Both the position numbers and the translations under genes were made by a program. Positions 19,812-29,705 of a stretch of 64,000 nucleotides of DNA are shown piece by piece; the first letter of the stretch is position 1, and the number at the start of each line of letters is the position of its first letter. The notes beneath the pieces were generated by a model, which ran no database searches, was not told the DNA's origin, and saw only the letters and a program-made list of their open reading frames with translations. The stretch comes from Ostrinia nubilalis (Eukaryota; Arthropoda; Insecta; Lepidoptera; Crambidae). The DNA is taken from assembly GCF_963855985.1 (NCBI RefSeq), contig NC_087118.1:7874001-7938000 (forward strand), read 5' to 3'.

Positions 19812-19916
19812 GAATTAGGCTACTTTAAGAAAAAAAAATATTAGGCGATTTAGGCTACTCGGTAGGAAAAATTAGGCGAATTGAGTTAGCTGATATCTGG
19901 CAACCCTGCCCGCCGC

Positions 19917-21400
19917 GTCTCGTAGTCCGAGCCAGAGCGTTAGTGAGCACGGACGTATCGCTGTCCGTCACCGCCGGACCCGCGATGTATATAATATCTT
20001 AAAAACTAAATATGTAATCGCGTATTGGTGAACCCCGCTACCGGGTGAGTGTTGCAAAAGTATTTTTAATGCCTAGATTTTATACTTGTGCTAAATGTAA
20101 GTGCCTAGCCGCCATTTTGTTCTTCAAATGTGCTATCCGTGTGCTCGGTGTCATTTCATACAAATTTCCTATTTCTATAACTTCCTAATATTATTAATTT
20201 ACAACTTACTACATTATTAAATAAATAAACTAAATATTTTATGAAATGACATCGACACGTCATGACCTTTACATGACCTTGGTCGTACTGTAACGACACT
20301 TTCTAAAATCTATTTAATTTACTAAATTGAACTATTCTAATCCTATTCTACTTGTTCTAATTATTCTAAATTATCGCCTACCTATATTGTTTTACAAATC
20401 AATTGCCTACATAGATGATATTCTAAATAATTATCTACCTACATAATTTAATATTTTGCATACTTCACTTCACCTTTCACTACTGTAATTCTGTTTGACT
20501 GCCACATCATTACATCACCATTTATTACAAAAATCATTCCATCTGCTTCGCTAGTATTTTGATGTCGCAGTCAAACGGTTAAGCTAGCAACTGCTTAAAT
20601 ATGCCGTTTGATTCGCAGGGTTCATCTTCGCGTTCACGTTCACGTTCACCTTCAGCTTCACCTTCACTACAACTACCTGCCATGCATGGCCAGCGGCTCT
20701 TCAACCCGGCAGAGCTGCCTGCCGTGTCGGACGGCCCGTGCGCACACTCTAAGTGGCCCTACACCACAGTGCGTGCGGCCCTTACCGTCTGGCGTGTCGA
20801 CAACTCTGCAGGCTTACCATCTCGAAGAACCAACCCACATCACCATCAATGCTAGCGAGGACAGTGGTTTGAATATACTACCACCGGTGACGAATCTCGT
20901 GCGATACGATAGTTTGCTCGACAACCCACACCCTTAAGGTCTCTTGCTACTTAATTCTAAATAAATTACTTGTTAACCTAAACTATCTTTTATTTCTCTA
21001 ACTTAACTCTAAATTCTATTATGTCACTGCTTCTAAAGCCTCAACCGTGACACGGTTGCTTAGTAAGTATAATATGATTGAATAGCGAAAATTAAATTAG
21101 TTTACTTGCTGCGTAATCTGGCTGAACTGCATGCATCATGTCACCAGACGATCAGTGAAAAAAAGATCGCCTTTTTTATTTGGCAATATTTCGACATTAA
21201 CAGATGTTTAATAGTTATGTACTCGTCATTAGTGACTAGCCCAGATAAATAAATTAGTTTTTTGAAAGGCCTTATTATGGCTTTTTTGCAACTTTTTGGA
21301 CTTTAAATAAAAGCCGTCATTATTATAAGCCATTTTATTGATATTTACCTCAAAGATTAATGTATTTCATTTTATTAATAGGAAAATGTAGTTTTTTAAT
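19917..21400 (+). other. Interior of the outer hAT; low-complexity ORF of doubtful status
   Basis: After the inner hAT come about 1.5 kb of AT-rich sequence. The only frames are 20601-20855 (84 aa, Ser-Arg repeats from a GTTCAC hexamer run) and the overlapping 20608-20937 (109 aa). Codon use is shaped by the hexamer repeat and I recognise no domain. It could be the end of a decayed retroelement polyprotein. I do not call it a gene. Confidence 0.3.
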
Positions 21401-21488
21401 ATCCGGTATCCGGCCGGATAGTAAATTTAGGCCGGATATCCGGCCTACCGGATAGTTACCGGATATCCGTTTCATCTCTAATTTTAAC

Positions 21489-22060
21489 ACTTGACAGTGA
21501 CAGCTCCATGCGCATAAGAAATTTTAGGAAACCTTTCATAGTCGTCATTACCATATACAAAGTGTCATCACCATAAGCCCAAATGAGATGGTAATGATGT
21601 TAATGGTAATGACGAAAACGATTTTAAAATTATATAAAAATAATTGTCGCCACTATTGGGACACCTCAATATCGCCATTTTTTTATTGTAATCACATGCT
21701 CCAAAGTGCTAATTATTAGAAAAATATCGATATTATAAAACTTACCGAATCGCACAAAATGGGAATGATGCGAGCAGATGACAAACTGCGAGTGTCTCTC
21801 GTTTTCGGGGTTTAAAAAGTCTCGGAGCTGCGTAAATTTTACGTGCACTCTGTTCTGTTGCGCGCAACAAACTGAAGAACGGGACGCGCGGACGCAAGCG
21901 GGGATAAGTCGCGTCGCGGCTACATCAAAGAACCTTTGATGTTGCCGCGATGGCGATGACGATTTCTCGTGACAGTATTTCAATTCATGATTCCATTTTA
22001 TTGGCTAATACGATTTTAATATAATTTTGTTATTTTGTCACGGTAAATATGTACATTTTA
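21489..22060 (-). other. Possible host 5' exon on the minus strand
   Basis: Between the outer hAT and the next MITE. A locally GC-rich stretch (21830-21960) lies in a minus-strand open frame of 105 codons (21666-21983) and contains a good splice donor (CG followed by GTAAGT, exon end at 21746). The protein has no recognisable domain. It may be a 5' UTR/first exon of a host gene or part of an unknown repeat. There are also inverted copies of GTCATTACCAT near 21543 and 21605. Confidence 0.25.
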
Positions 22061-22771
22061 AAGGAGAATGAGCAAAATGGTCTATGAGCGGCCAACAACG
22101 AAATAGGTATTAAATGAAAGTACTATTACTAAGGACTAACTTTTACTATGAACGTAACATTGCAGCTCATTTAGAAAAAAAAAAATACATATAGGTAAAA
22201 TACTCAGATAAGTGCAAGAAAATGTGCAAACCCATTGTATAAAATACTTATTACTTTATGTATTCAAAAGTATTTCAAAACGTCAGCATACCGTTTACAA
22301 GACTATCCTATGTACATTAAATGTATTAATGTATAATAATGTACAGTGTGTCCTGATGACGGCAATAAAATATCCTCGTCTTGATGTCTAGCCTATGTAT
22401 ATTAAATGTATTAATGTAATTATAGCACTGAGTTCTGATGAAGTTATCATTATTATTATTTTGGAGATGTTTTGTCAGTGTTGAAAATAAATGTTAGATG
22501 TATTGAAGTAAAAAAGTCATTTTATAACTAAGATTTAGTCTTAAAAAACAAGGAAATACTCCTTATTTTTTAAGACTAAATCTTAGTTATTAATAAGCTA
22601 AATCACAGGCTTACATATCTAAAATAAAAATGTATTTAATTCCATTAATAATTACACTACAGATATAAAACTTCTTGAGGGTGATTGTAGGGTGATAGTA
22701 AACCAAAAAAACAAAAAATTGTTCCTGGCCGCTGATAGACCAAGCGCCGTACGATTTTGCCCATTCTCCTT
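22061..22771. mobile_element. MITE, TIR AAGGAGAATGRGCAAAAT, TA duplication
   Basis: Left end AAGGAGAATGAGCAAAATGG, right end (reversed) AAGGAGAATGGGCAAAATCG, both flanked by TA. Inside are two related copies of a segment containing ATTAAATGTATTAATGTA (about 22317 and 22397) and a strong hairpin at 22524. No gene. Positions 22772-23406 beyond it hold only AT-rich sequence with a T15 run near 23083 and no gene. Confidence 0.6.
22524..22590. repeat. 31-bp near-perfect hairpin
   Basis: Arms 22524-22554 and 22560-22590 pair over 31 positions with one mismatch around a 5-nt loop (arm start ATAACTAAGATTTAGTC). It sits in the middle of the MITE. Confidence 0.85.
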
Positions 22772-23410
22772 TATAATTAAAATCTAGTCTGTGTATAGGT
22801 AAAGTAAAAAAAATTAAAAGACAACGGCAAAGGTCAGTACTTTTACTGTGATGGTAATGACGTTTAGTGCGTGTTTTCTTGATTATCGAAATAACTTGAA
22901 GTATTTATCCAATATGGATCATGGCGCCTTATGTGGAAACTTGTATGAATCGTTATTCAGAAGTTTGATTTACCAGAACTACAATAGTTTTTTTTTTATC
23001 GATCGGAACATATGTTTTTTACTGTTTCGCGGATTTAGCCCACAACAACAGAAATAGTAAAATAAAGGCCTAACTTTGAAATTTTTTTTTTTTTTTAATA
23101 CTCTTAATCAATATTTTCAAAAATGTCTCAAGTCAAATTATATTACGGATACCAATGATGAAAGTATGCCTAATTTGAAAGTTGTAGCTGATAAAATAAA
23201 GATTTTAGAGCCAATTATGTAAAAAAACCGCGATCCGCCAATTTGTTTTTTGGCTTTTCCCAAAAAACGGAATTTTGGAGTTGTGCCCATTCATTATTAA
23301 GGGTGCGATATGTATTATATTGTATACATTTTTGTAGCTTTTTAGCACCGCCTACTCAATATCTCTGTTTTGCTCAAGGTCAGCTGGTAGAGAATGACTT
23401 ATGGCATTAA

Positions 23411-25872
23411 CCCTTAACCACTGACGTACGTACGTGGTATGTCGCTCAAACGGTTTTTCGTTCAAAACTTTATTTTGCGCGGGAATTTTTTCGCGTCTTT
23501 TTTGGTAGTTTCCTAGTCTCCAGTGACGCGTATGTTGCCGGGGAGAGTGGACGCGTGGCACGTCGCTAAGCAGGTGAGTTCGATGACCCGACGTATGTGG
23601 TACGTACGTAGCGTCAGTGTTAGTGTGACTTTTTTCAAATTTAAGTTTTTGTTTGTTCATAGATAAAATGAATCGTAAGCGGTCTAATTCGTCTTCTGGC
23701 CCATCGACTGCTAGAAAAATAAAACGAGTGCAAGTGAATAGTGTAAATAGTGACGAAATAATAGAATCTTGGCTTTGTGAATCTGACGAATCCTCGGCGG
23801 ATGAAAATGAGTACATTCAGTCTGACCGCGATGCATCTTCCGAGGACGAACATGATGATGAAGAGGCTCCTGCACTTGGATTGGATTCTACCTCCTCTGA
23901 AGATGATATTCCACTGTCACATATTTTCAGCAATCAAAGAGACACAGCTGATGACAGTGATACATCGCAACGTCGCAGAAAGTACTATTATGGCAAAAAG
24001 CGCAGTATGAAGTGGTCGGCAGAAGGGCCATCAAGAACCACACGCACACCCGCGCATAACATCGTGACTCCAATACCCACTCTTGATTTACCACCTGATA
24101 GTACACCTTTACAATTGTTTGGGTTGTTGATAACTGACGCAATCAAAACTCAAATTATACAAAACACAAACAAAAAATTAGAATTGATGAGAGAAAAGTA
24201 TAAGCGGTCTTGTAAGCCTGAACTGAAAGATATAGATACTATTGAGCTTGATGCATTTATTGGATTGTTGATTTATAGTGCTGTTTTCAAATCCAACGAT
24301 GAAGATATAAATGCATTGTTTGCTACCGACGGGACCGGCAGGGATATCTTTAGAGGCGTGATGTCTAAAGAGCGTTTTGCGATGATTCTAATAAGTCTTC
24401 GATTTGATGATGCATCGACTAGAGCCAAAAGAAAAGAGTCAAATGTCGCTGCAGCTATTTCAGAAATATTTGATACATTTATCACCAATTGTCAAAAGTA
24501 TTACAAAATTGGAGAAAACACCACAATTGACGAAATGTTAGTATCGTTCAGAGGTCGATGTAGATGGAAGAAGTACATGCCGAATAAGCCATGTAAGTAT
24601 GGCTTGGAAATGAAATGTTTGACTGATAGTTCCACTAGTTACCTCTACAATGCATACCTATATACTGGAAAAAACAGTGACGGGGACGGGCTAACCAATC
24701 AAGAGAGACAGCAGCTACTATTGCCAACGCAGTGTGTATTGCGTTTAGCAAAACCTATTATGGGAACCAATCGGAACATCACTGCTGACAACTATTTTTC
24801 CTCTGTTGAAGTATGTAGAGAACTTAGAAAAAAAGGTTTGACGTACGTTGGAACACTGAAGAAAAATAAACGGGAAATCCCACCGGAGTTTCTTTCCAAA
24901 GACCGTCAAGTACAATCATCCGTATATGGTTTCACGAAAGATCTTACCCTGATGTCTTATGTTCCAAAAAAAAAACAAGAATGTCATGATGATATCTTCT
25001 ATGCATCACGTAGAGAGCACGGATTCTACTAAAGGTATCCCAGAAATAATATCATTTTATAACTCGTCGAAAGGAGGTGTCGATTCCTTAGATGAAAAGT
25101 GTGCCAAATACAACTGTGCAAGAAGATCTAGACGGTGGCCATTGGTCATATTTTACAGGATTCTGGATATTGCTGCTGCTAATTCTTTTATAATGTCAAA
25201 TTATAATTCTGGGGATCGCTTAAAATTTATGAAAACTCTGGCAAATAGTTTAGTAACGCCGCACCTTGAGCGAAGATACACTACCCCGCAACTTTCACAT
25301 GAACTTTCTTGCCTCATTGGCCGTATTTTAGATAAGAATAAAGATACTGAAATCGGTCAACAAAACAACGAAATTCATAGATTTGATACTATGAAGAATT
25401 GCTATGTATGTTTTAAGCTGAAACGCCGTAAAACTCGCTACGGCTGTCAAGTTTGCCGCAAACCGGTCTGTTTGCAATGCTCTAAACCGACCTGCAATAA
25501 CTGTTGTTAAAAAGTGCCTTAAACTATGATAAATGACAATTGTGATTTTTTTCTAATTAAAACCATTCTTTATAATTAATATAAGAGAAAAAAGAAGTTC
25601 CTATTTTTAGAAGTTATTTTTGTATCGATTTTTTTAAAAAGTATGTGAAATTTTAGTTACCTCTGAGGTTGTTGATTAATAAATATTTTTTTATTGATAT
25701 TATTATAGCATTTTTATTATCACTTTATAATTTAGATATGTCTTAATACACTAAAATCAATAATTATCAGATTTACAGTCTATTGATGAGTCAGGAGGTC
25801 TTCAAAGTTGCGTACGTATGCCGTACGTACGTCAGTGTTAGTGTAACTAAATGACACGTCAGTGGTTAAGGG
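23411..25872 (+). mobile_element. Full-length piggyBac element
   Basis: TTAA flanks at 23407-23410 and 25873-25876. Terminal inverted repeats are CCCTTAACCACTGACGT and its complement. Subterminal repeats GTACGTACGT and CGTCAGTGTTAGTGT occur near both ends. Its length of 2,462 bp is close to the canonical piggyBac size. It carries one transposase gene with a single frameshift. Confidence 0.95.
23668..25510 (+). pseudogene. piggyBac transposase, one frameshift in an A9 run
   Basis: Start chosen at MNRKRSNSSSGP (23668) rather than the in-frame codon 15 bp upstream. Acidic N-terminal part (ESDESSADENEY), then the DDE-type core: aspartates in TIDEMLVSF (about residue 288), TADNYFSSV (about 374) and, after the shift, GGVDSLDEK (about 472). 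The C-terminus is the cysteine-rich finger CYVCFKLKRR ... CQVCRKPVCLQC ... CNNCC. The two frames (to 25032 and from 24959) overlap at VPKKK, in a run of nine A at 24967-24975, so a one-base indel separates them. Total about 614 codons, within family range. It is otherwise undamaged, so the shift may be a sequencing error. It excises and inserts DNA at TTAA. Confidence 0.92.
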
Positions 25873-26408
25873 TTAAGCTCGCCTTTTTGTAGTGAACATT
25901 GTTGTGTGTGCAATAAAGTCTTTAAATAAAAAAAAACCGGCCAAGTGCGAGTCGGACTCGCACACCGAGGGTTCCGCCGTACAAACGTAGCGGTTTACAA
26001 TTTATGACGTATTAAATCAAATTACTTACTAGATAACGTTCAAACCAATTGCATGGTAATGCGTAATGCACATCATATATTTTTTTTAGTTTTAATATTA
26101 TCTTATTTTGGAATTTACAGAGAGGGGACACATTTTAATACTTTGGAAGTGACTCTCGCGCAAACCGTTCAGTTTAGAACAATCATAGTTATGGTAATTT
26201 CGTGAGAGTCAACATAGTTAATATTTTTTATTTTATAATATAACTAAAATAGTAGGCCAGTACCTTGTAAAAGTTATTTTATTAAAGTTATTTATTTACA
26301 ACATTTTATAGTCATCGTTTTAGAGCGTTTTGAATTTTTGCGTTGATTTAGAATTTTTCACAGTTTAGAGGCAATTAGATTAAAGAAGTGTTTGATATGA
26401 ATTTCAAC

Positions 26409-27099
26409 CACAGAATAAGTAATAGTACAGGTACAGAAGGATTACTCCGCAAGACGATTTAAATAAATGCGAGTCTTGCTACGACGCGATACAGTGGAAT
26501 TCAGCTCGCACAGCACTACGTACCTACAATTTTATTCACCTACAAGTTTTGTCTCTTTCTATCGCGTGCCTCTGAACTCTTCTTACGCTGTTAGGGTTGC
26601 TGTCTAGTGAAAAAATAAAAATCTACTTATATGTCATGAGGTACGTATGTAGGTTTACGTACGTATGTACGTATGTAGTGTAACGCATTCATTATGGAAA
26701 ACCTTGGGAGAGGCCTTTGTCCAGCAGTGGACATCATTTGGCTGAAACGAACGAACGCATTCTGAGCAGTAGTCATGGTAGGTTAGGTTCCTATACTATC
26801 CTAAGAATTATTGATTACCTACATGGCCAACATACCTTTCAGCATCTTTGGGAAGCGAAAAAAAAGATAAATAAAATCCGGTAGATTTCTTTTCGAATTT
26901 AAACACCCGAACGCTGCACAATATTTCTTTCTCTTTATGTCCATTTTTAAATAATACTTCGATCGTAGAATTAGGTACTACAACTCACGCCAGCGTCCTG
27001 ACAGGCGCGCGCGTGACACTCGACTGATATAATACCCGCCGGCGGGGCGCTTCTCTGTAGGTAATTATCGGATGTACCGCGCGGAGTGAGCCAGGCCTG
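26409..27099. mobile_element. Non-autonomous DNA element with 7-bp target duplication; contains an RTE-type tail
   Basis: TTTCAAC is present at 26402-26408 and 27100-27106, and the repeat sequence is continuous when the insert is removed. Ends are CACAGAATAAGTAATAG and, reversed, CAGGCCTGGCTCACTCCGC; similarity between ends is only partial. At 26690-26757 is GGGAGAGGCCTTTGTCCAG followed by AACGAACG, the typical 3' end of a lepidopteran RTE LINE. GTAC-rich simple sequence lies at 26640-26680. Confidence 0.6.
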
Positions 27100-27147
27100 T
27101 TTCAACTTTAATATCTCTACGCGTTCATGTGAAAAAGGGTAGGTAGT

Positions 27148-27276
27148 TATTGGGTAGTTTACTTATAAATAATATAAGTGGGTAGCAAGCAATGTTTGTA
27201 TGTCAACCAGTTCGGAAATAAATCTTGTAGTGCACACACGCGTCTCATTTAAATCCCAAAAGACTGGTACATAATA
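27148..27276 (+). repeat. 5' LTR of the gypsy element
   Basis: 129 bp, unusually short for a gypsy LTR. It contains AATAAATCTTG, a possible polyadenylation signal, about 45 bp before the end. No base differs from the 3' LTR. Confidence 0.9.
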
Positions 27277-27329
27277 GTGGCGACAGGACTGGGTTTTAAG
27301 TGCATTACATTAATAATATTATTTTAAAA

Positions 27330-28272
27330 ATGTCGGTCGGAAAATTGGGCGAGTTTAATGTGGAAAGTGGAAAATGGCAGTTATATTGTGATCGGTTACA
27401 AATGTACTTTCTGGTGAACAATGTGGACGATAAGTTACAGTTACCAACATTAATCTCAATCGTGGGTGAAGCCGCATACGAACTCATGGTTAATTTGTGC
27501 TCACCTAAAAAACCGGCGGAAAAAACTTATAAGGAAGTGGTGGAACTAATGTACGCATTTACAACCTACCCCGTCAATGTTAGCGGAGAGGTTTAAGTTT
27601 CGCCAATATAGACAATGTGAAGGCCAATCTATTGCTCAATTTGTGGAACAGTTAAAGAAATTATCGCGTTTTTGTGACTTTGGGACCGAACTCGACAGTA
27701 ATATGCGGGACCAGTTTGTGTGCGGGCTGTGCAGTGACGGTATTAGACAACGGCTGTTTGTGGAAAAAAAATTGACTTTCTCAACGGCAACGGCGATCGC
27801 GTTATCGTTAGAGGCGGCGGAACGGGACGCTTTGGCAGTTGAAACTACCGGCGTTAACTTTATAAAAAAACCGCCGGTGAGAAGAACAACAGGGTGTTGT
27901 GTGGCCTGTGGAGATTTTCGACATAAGGTGGAAAACTGTAAATTTCGGGACTATGTGTGCAGTCGGTGCAAAAATGTAGGACATTTGCGGCGAATGTGCT
28001 CGTTGGCGGAGGTAAACGACGGTGACCGCAAAACGACCTTTGACGGCTCGTTTACGTCATCGAGAGGCGGCGGCCGAGCGGGCGCTCGGAGCACCTACCG
28101 GGGCCGCGGTGCAGCACGGGGCGGCGGAAGACAATTCTACATGGGACAAGGCACGGAGAACAAGTCATCGACGGCGGCGGCGGGTCGGTCGGACTCGCGG
28201 GACACCGGGAACCGGCAGGGTGACGTCACGGGCATGTCGACCGAATATGTCCAGGACGATGAAGCGGACTAG
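27330..28272 (+). pseudogene. gypsy gag, one frameshift, two zinc knuckles
   Basis: Start ATG at 27330 (MSVGKLGEFNVESGKW). The frame shifts at about 27560, in a T run, into the frame starting near 27577 (MLAERFKFRQYRQCEGQS). The C-terminal part has two C-x2-C-x4-H-x4-C knuckles (CVACGDFRHKVENC and CSRCKNVGHLRRMC) and then an RGG/Gly-Arg-rich tail. Gag would form the particle and bind RNA. The frame ends with TAG at 28270-28272, after which the same frame runs on into the protease. Confidence 0.85.
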
Positions 28273-29705
28273 GAGAGTGGTGACTATGAAGAACCCATGT
28301 TCCAGATGTCCTTAGCAAAGTATAGACCGGTGAGCGTTCTTGTAAAAATTAATGGAATTTTAATTAATATGGAAATAGATACGGGATCGGCAATTTCATG
28401 TATTAATGATAAAGTGTATAAACCTCAGATCATAGAAGGGAATAGATGTGAAACGGGGGCGTGCCGCGTGTCTCCGCGATATGCCCAGAAACGAACATCG
28501 GCCGCGTAGCTAAGTTAGTCGCGATTCAGTCGTACTAAGGAAATGTTCTCCGATATTTTGGATAATGCGTCGTTACGTGCAATAAAACAAGTGAAACGAA
28601 GAACTACAGGAACAATGGAGTCACTTACTACATGTAAGTATTGCAAATCCATTGGTATTTTGCTTATAAATAAAAAAAACTAAACATTTTTACGAACGAA
28701 TTCAGTGCCGTAACAGTTACTGCGATATCGAAATCAGTGGTGATAAAAATTCTAACACACTTGTACATTGACGATTTAGTTAGCAACCACTTTATGTCAT
28801 GCTCAACTACTGCGCAATGTATTTAATTTCTTCCGATATCCACTGTCGTGTGAAAATACACAGTACGGCCGCATGTGCCGGTCGTAACATAGTGCCGTGC
28901 TCGTGTTCTAATGCGGTTTCCTATTATCGATAAATAGAAGTAAATTATAATTTTCTATTTTGTAATTTTAAATAAAAAAATGATGTGTTACTTGCGATTA
29001 TAAGATTTTACAAAAAAAAAATAATAACAGTAGAAGTAATTAGTAACTGTCAACTATGTAATTACTATAAGAGCTAGTTGAAAGCCTAATATAGGCATTA
29101 TTTTTGATAAACATATGCGGTACGCAGATCGCCATAATTAAAAAGTAAATGCGTGTAGTAGTTAATAATAACGTATAATAATAAAAAGGTTTTCATACAT
29201 AAGCATTTTGTGAAATCAGTTTCGTGCCTTGCCCCTAGCGATTTAAAGTATCGATATCTTGTCGACTCCATTTTATCTTTGTTCTCTCACTAGCGTTTTC
29301 TTAGTGTGCGTCACGTCACGCGGCCATTGATTGGCCATAAGGCATGCCTTCTGGCCAATCACAGCACTTTTAAGCCGGTTGCACATGTTGTCGTAAACTC
29401 TCAGTCGCTTTGTTTTTACACAGTTGAATGTGTGTGTGGGAGCTGTGGTGGGGGAAATGTGGGGACACTGGTTCTCGTTGTGGTTACGCGCGACTTCATA
29501 TCTATTCTCTTTCTATGATCTGAGGTATAAACAAAAATTTATAAATGTACCTTTACAGTCATGCCAATTAGTTTTAACATTCTACGATGGAAGTAACATA
29601 AAACCGTTAGGTTTCATAAGTGTTGATGTACAATATCAGGGCGTTACAAAAAAGCTACATTTATATGTAATAAATAAAGGTACAACTAGTTTATTAGGCC
29701 GACAG
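28273..29705 (+). pseudogene. gypsy protease region, split by a TIR element
   Basis: The first half lies in the same frame as gag after the TAG: YEEPMFQMSLAKYRPV, then the catalytic EIDTGSAISCINDKVYK. The insertion 28423-29525 interrupts it, and the frame resumes at QKFINVPLQSCQLVLTF and LLGRQWLAELEMSV. Without the insert and one TATAAA copy the two halves join in frame. An aspartic protease would process Gag-Pol. Confidence 0.8.
28423..29525. mobile_element. 1.1-kb TIR element of unknown superfamily, 6-bp target duplication TATAAA
   Basis: TATAAA at 28417-28422 and 29526-29531. The inverted ends are CCTCAGATCATAGAA on both sides, and similarity continues with mismatches to about 32 bp (GAATAGATRTGAA). 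Near the left end is a GC-rich leader, an ATG at 28543 (MFSDILDNASLRAIKQVKRR) and a splice donor consensus (CAT then GTAAGTAT) at 28634. Near the right end are two CCAAT-type motifs (29327-29360). The middle is AT-rich. No transposase. The duplication length fits few known families well. An ATAA/4-bp reading is also possible. Confidence 0.75.

Larger units (their letters stand above)
12422..19873. repeat. Left arm of a 7.45-kb inverted duplication
   Basis: The sequence is repeated in reverse complement at 44744-52192 with only scattered differences. Lengths are 7,452 and 7,449 bp. Similarity stops abruptly at 12422/52192 (inside the TACAGGGTG inverted arm) and at 19873/44744 (inside the inner hAT element). 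The left arm continues naturally into the remaining element ends (inner hAT to 19908, outer hAT to 21480), so it is the donor copy. The spacer is 24.9 kb. Confidence 0.95.
14160..19908. mobile_element. Inner hAT-like element carrying an RT-endonuclease ORF
   Basis: Ends are CAGTGCTGCCAGATTAGG (14160) and, reversed, CAGGGTTGCCAGATATC (19908). Both flanks are CCCGCCGC (14152-14159 and 19909-19916), an 8-bp duplication inside the outer hAT. Direct copies of TTTAGGCTAC lie near both ends (14187, 14249, 14281 and 19812-19860). Inside is a 953-codon reverse transcriptase on the minus strand and no recognisable hAT transposase. The motif CTAATTTCCTTGTT occurs on both sides of that ORF (14474 and 18478), suggesting the ORF belongs to the unit. 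Left flank 14100-14159 and interior 17592-19300 have no other gene. Confidence 0.8.
13858..20033 (+). mobile_element. Possible LTR-retrotransposon remnant (BEL/Pao-like), split by the inner hAT
   Basis: From TGTAACGGTTAGCGTTACC (13858) to about 20031, skipping the inner hAT, is about 417 bp that could be an LTR. It is followed at about 20030 by TTGGTGAACCCCG, resembling the primer-binding context of BEL/Pao elements. No matching second LTR was found and no gag/pol is present. This is a weak call based on that short motif only. Confidence 0.25.
13565..21480. mobile_element. Outer hAT-like DNA element, 8-bp target duplication, non-autonomous
   Basis: Ends are TAGAGATGAAACGGATA (13565) and its complement finishing CATCTCTA (21480). 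The flanks 13557-13564 and 21481-21488 are both ATTTTAAC. Terminal TAGAGATG with an 8-bp duplication is characteristic of the hAT superfamily. Both ends carry dense CCGGATATCCGG palindromes (13590-13660, 21400-21470), likely transposase-binding subterminal repeats. Without the inner element the unit is about 2.2 kb, and it contains no hAT transposase. Its interior holds a possible LTR remnant and a low-complexity ORF. Confidence 0.85.

Noticed and set aside
20289..20940. Second LTR for the possible BEL/Pao remnant, starting TGTAACGAC
   Set aside because: Only the first seven bases match the proposed first LTR.
23352..23853. 154-codon minus frame over the piggyBac start
   Set aside because: Antisense to the transposase and crosses the terminal repeat.
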